The notes under the pieces are model-generated. The model was not told the DNA's origin and did not search any database. It saw only the letters and a program-made list of their open reading frames with translations. 11,823 nt of DNA from JAVBLV01 sp031553195. Its GTDB lineage: Bacteria > Bacteroidota > Bacteroidia > Bacteroidales > P3. Positions within the stretch are counted from its first letter, which is position 1, and each line of letters begins with the position of its first letter. Below, piece after piece: positions 6,457 to 11,823 of this stretch. Made by a program: the position numbers and the translations under genes. The stretch lies in the NCBI GenBank assembly GCA_031553195.1, contig JAVBLV010000062.1, forward strand, positions 1 to 11,823. Direction: 5' to 3'.

Positions 6457-7884
6457 GTGAAAAAGCATACGCCCAAAACAATACTTAGGAATATAGAAAT
6501 TATTGATGCCGCTTCTGAAGGGAAAGCAATTGCGAAGTCGGAGAACCTGATCATTTTCGTTCCTTTTGTCGTACCCGGCGATGTAGTGGATATAGAAATA
6601 TTTTCTAAAAAGAAGAATTACGCAGAAGGGAAAGCCGTCTTTTTTCATCATTTGTCGCCGCAACGCACAGAAGCGCAATGTCCTCATTTTGGAGTTTGCG
6701 GGGGATGCAAATGGCAAAACATGAAATATGAATTTCAACTGCATTATAAGCAAAAACAGGTAATAGACGCTCTTGAACGGATAGGAAAAATAGATACTTC
6801 GCACATGCGTCCTATTTGTGGATCCGACTCAATTTATCATTACCGGAATAAATTGGAGTTCACATTTTCGAATCGAGCTTGGTTGACAGTAGAAGATATG
6901 AATAAAACCCATGCCCCCGAAACGTTAAATGCATTGGGATTCCATATTCCCCGCTTGTTTGATAAAGTTCTGGATATCAAGACATGTCTTCTTCAAAAAG
7001 ATCCTTCCAACGACATTCGTTTGGCGGTAAAAGAATACGCCATTCGAAACAATTTGAGTTTTTACGATATCCGCAATCATACGGGGTTTTTACGTAATTT
7101 AATTATAAGAACTTCGAATACAGATGAATTGATGGTTATTTTGGCAGTTGCCGAAGATAATGAAGAAGAAACTTTTAAATTGTTGGATTATATCTATTCT
7201 CATTTCCCTCAAATTACTTCCCTGCAATGGGTTCTCAATACAAAATTGAATGATACCTTACAAGATTTAGAGATTCAGGTTTACAAAGGGAATTCGTTTA
7301 TTTTAGAGAAGTTGAAACCTTTTAAAAAAGGGATGGATGAGCTGCAATTTAAAATCAGTCCCAAATCTTTTTACCAGACCAATTCCGAACAAGCGTATAA
7401 ATTATATTCTTTTGTTGCGGAATTTGCAGATTTTACGGGAAACGAAACATTATACGATCTTTATACGGGAACGGGTACGATTGCTAATTTTGTTGCCCCC
7501 TATGTGCAGAAGGCGATCGGCGTGGAATATGTGGAAGAAGCTATCGAAGATGCCAAACAAAATGCCCGGTTGAATCATCAGACTAACACGCAATTTTTTG
7601 TAGGCGACATGGCTAAAATATTCACAAGCGATTTTATTGCTTCAAATGGAGAACCAGACACGATAATTACCGATCCTCCCCGTTCGGGAATGCATGCAAA
7701 AGTAATAGAACAATTACTGCAAGTCGAAGCGCCGAAAATTATTTATGTAAGTTGCAATCCGTCAACGCAAGCGCGGGATATAGAACTGTTGTCCGCTAAA
7801 TATAAAGTAAACAGAATACAGCCTGTAGATATGTTTCCTCATACGCAACATGTTGAAAATGTAGCGGAATTAATAATTAATTAA
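6457..7884 (+). CDS. rlmD: 23S rRNA uracil-C5-methyltransferase, RlmD/RumA type
   Basis: This S-adenosylmethionine-dependent enzyme converts a uracil in 23S rRNA to 5-methyluracil (U1939 for Escherichia coli RlmD). Numbered from the TTG at 6454, residues 10-64 form a TRAM RNA-binding domain (GKAIAK, FVPFVVPGDVVDIEI). A [4Fe-4S] ligand set follows: Cys76, Cys82 and Cys85 (C-x5-C-x2-C), and Cys178. The methyltransferase domain shows FYQTN (306-310), the SAM loop DLYTGTG (335-341), DPPRSGM (407-413), the nucleophile Cys434 in VSCNPSTQARD, and Glu468 in QHVENVAELI as likely base. All key residues are present. No ATG is available at the N-terminus. The frame offers TTG at 6454 and GTG at 6457, and the GTG is chosen here. 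A paralogue specificity such as RlmC or RlmCD cannot be excluded. The stop lies inside an A/T-only palindrome. Confidence 0.92.
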   Translation: MKKHTPKTILRNIEIIDAASEGKAIAKSENLIIFVPFVVPGDVVDIEIFSKKKNYAEGKAVFFHHLSPQRTEAQCPHFGVCGGCKWQNMKYEFQLHYKQKQVIDALERIGKIDTSHMRPICGSDSIYHYRNKLEFTFSNRAWLTVEDMNKTHAPETLNALGFHIPRLFDKVLDIKTCLLQKDPSNDIRLAVKEYAIRNNLSFYDIRNHTGFLRNLIIRTSNTDELMVILAVAEDNEEETFKLLDYIYSHFPQITSLQWVLNTKLNDTLQDLEIQVYKGNSFILEKLKPFKKGMDELQFKISPKSFYQTNSEQAYKLYSFVAEFADFTGNETLYDLYTGTGTIANFVAPYVQKAIGVEYVEEAIEDAKQNARLNHQTNTQFFVGDMAKIFTSDFIASNGEPDTIITDPPRSGMHAKVIEQLLQVEAPKIIYVSCNPSTQARDIELLSAKYKVNRIQPVDMFPHTQHVENVAELIIN

Positions 7885-7889
7885 TTATT
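7872..7889. repeat. 18-bp perfect A/T palindrome over the rlmD stop
   Basis: AATAATTAATTAATTATT reads the same on both strands and contains the rlmD stop codon TAA (7882-7884). It is made of A and T only, so it is structurally weak. It may simply reflect low-complexity sequence. Confidence 0.5.
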
Positions 7890-7893
7890 GAAC

Positions 7894-7905
7894 TGTCAAT
7901 TGACA
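7894..7905. promoter_or_regulatory. 12-bp perfect palindrome between rlmD and tag, possible operator
   Basis: TGTCAATTGACA is perfectly self-complementary and lies 22 bases before the ATG of tag, in a 43-base gap. Dyads of this size often bind dimeric regulators, but the sequence does not match an operator that I can name. A related but shorter dyad, TGTCA-N3-TGACA, occurs at 3187-3199. Confidence 0.35.
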
Positions 7906-7927
7906 TTTGCATTTTTATAGAAAAAAT

Positions 7928-8509
7928 ATGAAAACGGAGAACGATATAAAACGTTGCGGATGGTGCGGAGCCGATCCGTTATATGTCCGGTATCACGACG
8001 AGGAGTGGGGGAGATTGGTAACCGACGATAATATAATGTTTGAATTTCTTGTATTGGAAAGCGCGCAGGCCGGACTTAGTTGGATTACTGTTTTACGGAA
8101 ACGTGAAAATTATCGCAGTGCATTTGCCAATTTCGACGCTTTTAAGGTAGCTCAGTTTACCCAACAAGATGTGGAACGTCTGATGCAAGATTCAGGAATT
8201 ATCAGGAACAGGAAAAAAATCGAATCTACCATCTCCAATGCGATTCACTTTATTGAAATACAAAAAGAATTCGGAAGTTTTTGCAATTATCTAACTCGTT
8301 TTTTACCCGAAGGGAAACCGGTTATTAATCAATGGAAAACGCTTGGGGAAATTCCCGCTTCAACTCCATTGTCCGACGCCATTAGCAAAGATATGAAAAA
8401 ACGAGGATTCAAATTTTTTGGAACCACTGTTTGTTATGCACATCTTCAGGCAACAGGGTATATAAATGATCATTTAATGGAATGCTTTGTTAGAAATAAA
8501 ATAACATAG
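7928..8509 (+). CDS. tag: DNA-3-methyladenine glycosylase I (Tag)
   Basis: This monofunctional base-excision repair enzyme removes 3-methyladenine from alkylated DNA. The protein has 193 residues, close to the 187 of the Escherichia coli enzyme, and aligns with it almost without gaps. The zinc ligands are Cys10, His23, His182 and Cys186 (CGWCG near the start, DHLMEC near the end). The active-site pocket carries Tyr22, Glu44 and Trp52 within 'LESAQAGLSWITVLRKRENY'. 'GIIRNRKKI' and 'KKRGFKFFGTTVCYAHLQA' are further family blocks. A TTG at 7907 would extend the frame by seven residues, but the ATG at 7928 fits the family N-terminus and follows an A-rich stretch. It lies 43 bases after rlmD and is probably cotranscribed with it, although a palindrome in the gap leaves room for a separate promoter. 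Confidence 0.97.
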   Translation: MKTENDIKRCGWCGADPLYVRYHDEEWGRLVTDDNIMFEFLVLESAQAGLSWITVLRKRENYRSAFANFDAFKVAQFTQQDVERLMQDSGIIRNRKKIESTISNAIHFIEIQKEFGSFCNYLTRFLPEGKPVINQWKTLGEIPASTPLSDAISKDMKKRGFKFFGTTVCYAHLQATGYINDHLMECFVRNKIT

Positions 8510-8514
8510 TCTTG
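8507..8514 (+). promoter_or_regulatory. Weak promoter candidate for the zinc-ribbon gene
   Basis: TAGTCTTG differs from TAnnTTTG at one position, and TTTG at 8486-8489 is 17 bases upstream as a possible -33 element. Both overlap the end of tag. If used, the leader would be about 34 nt. Readthrough from tag is equally possible. Confidence 0.25.
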
Positions 8515-8554
8515 CGACAAATTAATAAAAATAACAAATAACGATTCGACAATT

Positions 8555-8815
8555 ATGGAAACAAAGAACAAATTTTGTCAAAGTTGCGGAATGCCGATGA
8601 AGAAAGATCCTCAGGACGGCGGAACAAATATCGATGGCAGTAAAAATGAAAAATACTGTAGCTATTGTTACCAGAATGGGGATTTTACTTTTCATGGCAC
8701 AGTTAGCGAATTTCAGAATTTTTGCAGAGAACAGATGATTAAAAGTGGAAATTCAAAACTTTTATCATGGATTTTTACGCGGAATATGAAACGCTTGGAA
8801 CGATGGAAAAATTAA
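8555..8815 (+). CDS. Small putative zinc-ribbon protein
   Basis: This 86-residue protein has two CxxC knuckles: Cys8 and Cys11 (FCQSCGMPM) and Cys35 and Cys38 (YCSYCYQNG). The glycine- and aspartate-rich linker between them (DPQDGGTNIDGSKNEKY) is typical of the 'putative zinc ribbon domain' family found in many bacteria. After about residue 45 there is a helical, basic tail ending KRLERWKN. The family has no assigned biochemical function, and DNA or protein binding would be a guess. The ATG at 8555 places the first Cys at position 8, as is usual. The gene starts 45 bases after tag on the same strand. Its TAA lies inside the left arm of repeat copy C, without loss of family sequence. Confidence 0.85.
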   Translation: METKNKFCQSCGMPMKKDPQDGGTNIDGSKNEKYCSYCYQNGDFTFHGTVSEFQNFCREQMIKSGNSKLLSWIFTRNMKRLERWKN

Positions 8816-8981
8816 GTAACTGTTTTAAAATTTTTCCATGAAGTATTTAGGATATAAAAACGCTCTTTTTTGTCGGAATTTTACTAAATAGCGCTACTAT
8901 TCTTGAAAAATCCCGCCTGCAAACTCGTTGTTTTTATCTCTCAAAATCTTTTCTATAAAAATTTAAACAGCTACTAAATTA
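8810..8981 (+). repeat. Dispersed MITE-like repeat, copy C
   Basis: This is the best-preserved copy for its ends. The left arm (8810-8843) begins AATTAAGTAACTGTTTTAAA. The right arm (8948-8981) ends AATTTAAACAGCTACTAAAT plus TA. Reverse-complemented, the right arm matches the left along most of about 34 bases with scattered mismatches. The stop codon of the zinc-ribbon gene (8813-8815) is in the left arm. An ATG at 8837-8839 opens a frame that ends after 17 codons at a TAG within TAGCGCTA, unlike copy B. The core is about 88-90% identical to copies A and B. No clear target-site duplication is visible. Confidence 0.8.
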
Positions 8982-9020
8982 GTTCTACAGCATTTTAAAA
9001 TTCATATAATGTAAAAAAAT

Positions 9021-9335
9021 ATGACAGAAGAAGAAACTTTCTACCTTTCGGTAGGACAGGCAATAGAAGGTTCTGAAAAAAGCCAGATGTTCGGAAAGCC
9101 TTGTTTTAAGATTAATGGAAAGGCGTTTGTTTGTTTTTTTCAAAACGAAATGGTTTTCAAACTAGCGGGAGATATTCACAAGGAAGCGTTAACGCTTGCA
9201 GGGTCAAAACTATTTGATCCTTCCGGAAGTAACCGGCCAATGAAAGAATGGGTGCAGGTTTCGGGGAATTATAAAGATAAATGGACGAACTTTGCAGAAA
9301 ACGCAATGATGTATGTAAGCGGCAAAACGCAATAG
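9021..9335 (+). CDS. TfoX/YjbR-like small domain protein (tentative)
   Basis: The product has 104 residues, no signal peptide and no membrane segment. The central pattern, 'KSQMFGKPCFKINGKAFVCFF' followed by a short strand (EMVFKL) and 'LFDPSGSNRPMKEWVQV', resembles small TfoX N-terminal or MmcQ/YjbR-type proteins in which 'MFG.P.....G..F' leads a beta-hairpin. I am not certain which of these families it belongs to, and no enzyme activity is known for such stand-alone domains. The ATG at 9021 is preceded by TAAAAAAAT rather than a Shine-Dalgarno sequence. The gene begins 39 bases after repeat copy C. It may depend on readthrough through that repeat from the zinc-ribbon gene, because no TAnnTTTG box is visible in between. 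Confidence 0.65.
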   Translation: MTEEETFYLSVGQAIEGSEKSQMFGKPCFKINGKAFVCFFQNEMVFKLAGDIHKEALTLAGSKLFDPSGSNRPMKEWVQVSGNYKDKWTNFAENAMMYVSGKTQ

Positions 9336-9499
9336 ATGCTGATAAACAAAAAAAATTGAGAATGAACAGCGCTCGCCGGTTATGCTTTATATAATTGTAA
9401 AGCTAAGGAAATCAATAACTTCATTTCTGTTTCCAATTTTACTTTTCCTCAAGTAGAAATATAATTCGAAATATAATTAGGATGTGATAAAAGAATAAG

Positions 9500-9507
9500 T
9501 ACTTTTG
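9500..9507 (+). promoter_or_regulatory. Bacteroidota -7 box for kup
   Basis: TACTTTTG matches TAnnTTTG exactly and continues as CAGCC, a frequent context in Bacteroidota promoters. TTAG at 9477-9480, 19 bases upstream, is at the right distance for the -33 element but is a poor match to TTTG. The start site would be near 9514, about 20 nt before the ATG. Confidence 0.55.
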
Positions 9508-9534
9508 CAGCCAATTTTTTAGGTCGTGTCAGGT

Positions 9535-11472
9535 ATGAAAAAAGGTCTTTCGAAAAGTTATCCGAAGAGCCCTGCGCTTAAAGTGATGGGCATTATTATT
9601 GCCATTGGAATTGTTTACGGAGATATAGGAACTTCGCCGCTTTATGTGATGAAGGCTGTTCTGAATGCGTTGCCGCACAATCACCCAGAATATATTATTG
9701 GAGCAATATCTTGCGTAATCTGGACTTTGACTTTACAGACGACCATAAAATATGTGCTAATTACATTAAGGGCGGACAATAAAGGCGAGGGGGGCATTTT
9801 ATCTTTATTTGCCCTTATTAGAAAAAAATATCGTTGGGCATATGTAATAGCGGCTGTCGGAGCGGCTACGCTTTTAGCCGACGGCGTTATTACTCCCTCT
9901 ATTACGGTGGTGTCTGCCATAGAGGGCATACACAATGTTTATTCTTCCATTCCCGTCATTCCTATGGCAATAGGCATCGTTATTGTTCTTTTTATGTTAC
10001 AACCTTTCGGAACTGCTTCTTTAGGACGTTTCTTCGGGGTAATTATGTTGGGTTGGTTCTTTATGCTGGGAATTTTGGGATTTAGCCATTTTATTGATTA
10101 TCCTGCAATCGTTCAGGCTTTTAATCCTGTTTATGCTATCCGGTTCCTGATTTCTTCTCCTAATACATTGATTATATTAGGGGCAATTTTTCTGTGTACG
10201 ACCGGCGCCGAAGCTTTATATTCTGATTTAGGACATTGCGGGTTACATAATATTCGTATTTCGTGGATATTTGTGAAAACAACGTTAATATTAAATTATT
10301 TAGGCCAAGGTGCATGGGCTATTACTCATCAGGATTTACTTCTTCCTGATGTGAATCCGTTTTTTGAAATAATGCCCTCCTGGTTCTTTATTGTGGGAGT
10401 AACAATGGCTACCCTTGCCGCAATTATTGCCAGTCAGGCGTTGATAAGCGGATCGTTTACCGTAATAAAAGAAGCCATTTCTTTAGATCTTTGGCCGAAT
10501 ATCAAAATTAAATACCCAACCGAAATAAAAGGCCAGATGTATATTCCGGAAATCAATTATATATTGATGATTCTTTGTATATTGATGATTTTTATATTTA
10601 AATCTTCTTCCAACATGGAGGCCGCTTACGGACTCTCTATTTCCATCACCATGTTGATGACGACGTTGCTATTATTCTTATATATGAGAGTGAAAAAAAT
10701 TCCTTTGTGGAAATCCATACCCGTTATGCTATGCTTTTTATCAATTGAGACCGGGTTTTTATTTGCCAACGGAATAAAATTTATGCATGGAGGATTTATA
10801 ACCATTCTTTTAGCGGGAATATTATTCCTTATCATGTACGTTTGGTACAATGGCAGAAGAATCAAAAACCGTTGTATTACCTATGAGAAGATAGAACCTA
10901 TAATTCCTATACTTGACAAATTGAGCGAAGATACGGAAATCCCAAAATATGCCACTCATTTGGTTTATGTAACCCGGGCAAAATACAAAACAGAAATAGA
11001 AAGTAAAATTATATATTCGCTAATAAGCCGTCGGCCCAAACGCGCAGACACTTATTGGTTCGTATATTTGCAACGTAGCGACGAGCCTTATGAGTTTTCA
11101 TATAAAGTGTTGACTTTGGTTGAAAAGAAAATTTTCAGGATTGACGTTAGCGCTGGTTTCAGATTAGGTATTCATATGGATGATTACATTAAAAAGATCG
11201 CCAGCGAAATGGAAAAAAACGGAGATGTTGATCTGGTAAGCCGTTATCCGTCTTTACGGGTAAATAATATTCGCGGGGATTTTAGGTTTGTTGTGGTTGA
11301 GCGCATAATGAGAAATAATATTCTGTTGCCGTTTTTTAGAAAAACAATATTATCGCTTTATTCAATCATCAAAAAATTTACTACTTCCGATTCCCGGATT
11401 CTGGACTTGGATCCCTCCAGCGTTACTGTGGAATCTGCTCCATTAATAGGAAGGGAACAATGTAAAGATTAA
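9535..11472 (+). CDS. kup: KUP-family potassium uptake transporter
   Basis: This is a low-affinity K+ uptake permease of the KUP/HAK/KT family in the inner membrane, probably a K+/H+ symporter. The first helix carries the family signature 'GIVYGDIGTSPLY', followed by 'DNKGEGGILSLFALI' and 'LLADGVITPSITVVSAIEG', which contribute to the ion path. Twelve hydrophobic segments can be counted up to about residue 441. A soluble C-terminal region of about 200 residues follows, as in the family. The length (645 residues) is close to the 622 of Escherichia coli Kup. An upstream GTG at 9526 would add three residues. The ATG at 9535 is preferred because it follows the AGG at 9531-9533 and the promoter at 9500-9507. 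The gene stands alone, 199 bases after its neighbour. No c-di-AMP riboswitch, known upstream of kup in Firmicutes, is visible. Confidence 0.96.
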   Translation: MKKGLSKSYPKSPALKVMGIIIAIGIVYGDIGTSPLYVMKAVLNALPHNHPEYIIGAISCVIWTLTLQTTIKYVLITLRADNKGEGGILSLFALIRKKYRWAYVIAAVGAATLLADGVITPSITVVSAIEGIHNVYSSIPVIPMAIGIVIVLFMLQPFGTASLGRFFGVIMLGWFFMLGILGFSHFIDYPAIVQAFNPVYAIRFLISSPNTLIILGAIFLCTTGAEALYSDLGHCGLHNIRISWIFVKTTLILNYLGQGAWAITHQDLLLPDVNPFFEIMPSWFFIVGVTMATLAAIIASQALISGSFTVIKEAISLDLWPNIKIKYPTEIKGQMYIPEINYILMILCILMIFIFKSSSNMEAAYGLSISITMLMTTLLLFLYMRVKKIPLWKSIPVMLCFLSIETGFLFANGIKFMHGGFITILLAGILFLIMYVWYNGRRIKNRCITYEKIEPIIPILDKLSEDTEIPKYATHLVYVTRAKYKTEIESKIIYSLISRRPKRADTYWFVYLQRSDEPYEFSYKVLTLVEKKIFRIDVSAGFRLGIHMDDYIKKIASEMEKNGDVDLVSRYPSLRVNNIRGDFRFVVVERIMRNNILLPFFRKTILSLYSIIKKFTTSDSRILDLDPSSVTVESAPLIGREQCKD

Positions 11473-11500
11473 ACATAGTCGCGATAAAAAGAATTTATTT

Positions 11501-11514
11501 TTAATGATCATTAA
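11501..11514. repeat. 14-bp perfect palindrome
   Basis: TTAATGATCATTAA is fully self-complementary. It lies 29 bases after the kup stop and three bases before the ATG of the broken lipoprotein gene, so it could have been an operator of that gene. It contains no T tract that would make it a terminator. Confidence 0.4.
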
Positions 11515-11517
11515 TCT

Positions 11518-11769
11518 ATGAAAAAGTTATTAATATTTTATTTTTGCCCTTCTACTGTTTCAGTCTTGCAGTAATAAGAAAGATGGTAAAAGTCCGGTTC
11601 TGAGATTTTCAACCAATATTTTTAAAGAAATCTGGATACATGTATGGCAGCGATGCTAAAAAATGGATCAATGTAAAATTCCGGTGGAGAACTAAAATAT
11701 TTAAGTGAAAATATCAAAAGTCAAAAGAGGATGAGTAAGGGAATAACGGCCTACGACAGATGGCGTTAA
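11518..11769 (+). pseudogene. Frameshifted remnant of a small lipoprotein gene
   Basis: ATG at 11518 opens MKKLLIFYF, a lipoprotein-type start, which is soon lost. The next frame gives LLLFQSCSNKKDGKSPVL from 11549, with a lipobox-like LFQSC, and continues to about 11630 (RFSTNIFKE). A third frame then gives SGYMYGSDAKKWINVK (11631-11678), and the first frame returns with SGGELKYLSENIKSQKRM from 11680 to a TAA at 11767-11769. Joined, these make a plausible exported lipoprotein of about 84 residues. Each switch corresponds to one extra base, and they fall near short homopolymer runs. I infer decay of a real gene, or indel sequencing errors. The family is not recognised. If the frames are not related, the segment is simply non-coding. 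Confidence 0.45.
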
Positions 11770-11783
11770 GAAAAATCATTAGT

Positions 11784-11819
11784 GGAGGCGTTAAAAACAA
11801 AATTCTGTTCGAAGCCTCC
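11784..11819 (+). terminator. Hairpin candidate at the window edge
   Basis: GGAGGC (11784-11789) pairs perfectly with GCCTCC (11814-11819) across a 24-base loop and is followed by TTTC before the window ends. The stem is GC-rich compared with its surroundings. Whether a T tract follows is not visible. It could close the broken lipoprotein gene or belong to a feature further right. Confidence 0.35.
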
Positions 11820-11823
11820 TTTC

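Noticed and set aside
9336..9534. Possible riboswitch in the kup leader
   Set aside because: The predicted transcript start near 9514 leaves a leader of only about 20 nt, and I see no c-di-AMP riboswitch-like structure upstream.
11731..11769. 12-codon frame starting MSKGITAY, preceded by AGAGG
   Set aside because: It is in frame with the upstream open segment from 11680 and is better explained as the end of the frameshifted lipoprotein gene.

Overview
The window looks like chromosomal DNA from a low-GC member of the Bacteroidota, probably Bacteroidales. The evidence is the overall protein character, the general lack of Shine-Dalgarno sequences, several promoter-like -7 motifs of the Bacteroidota type (TAnnTTTG), and an OstA-like LPS-transport protein and a grpE-dnaJ pair typical of that phylum. 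No RNA gene, CRISPR array, phage or defence cassette is visible.

Layout. Bases 1-129 are the C-terminal end of an IS630-type transposase, followed by an inverted repeat and a terminator-like hairpin. An AT-rich gene (330-1199) encodes a secreted protein with a carboxypeptidase-regulatory-like domain. On the minus strand lie grpE and dnaJ (3050 to 1260), which encode the DnaK co-chaperones, and upstream of them an OstA/LptA-like envelope protein (5062 to 3368). On the plus strand follow an alpha/beta hydrolase (5397), a run of four genes (RlmD-type rRNA uracil methyltransferase, Tag DNA glycosylase, a small zinc-ribbon protein and a TfoX/YjbR-like protein), and the potassium transporter kup (9535). 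The last 300 bases hold a short lipoprotein gene broken by at least three frameshifts.

Most genes are housekeeping: protein folding, outer-membrane biogenesis, rRNA modification, base-excision repair and potassium uptake. The non-routine content is a family of about 165-bp dispersed repeats with imperfect terminal inverted repeats, present three times (3209-3370, 4921-5089, 8810-8981). All three copies touch a gene boundary and lie in the same sense as the gene they touch. Two overlap the stop codon of the preceding gene. The third sits between the probable promoter and the coding sequence of the OstA-like gene. There it supplies the only usable start codon, and a single extra base relative to the other copies removes the element's internal stop and fuses it in frame to the signal peptide. 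This non-autonomous, MITE-like element and its apparent capture of a start codon are the best candidates here for something undescribed. I see no new multi-gene system.
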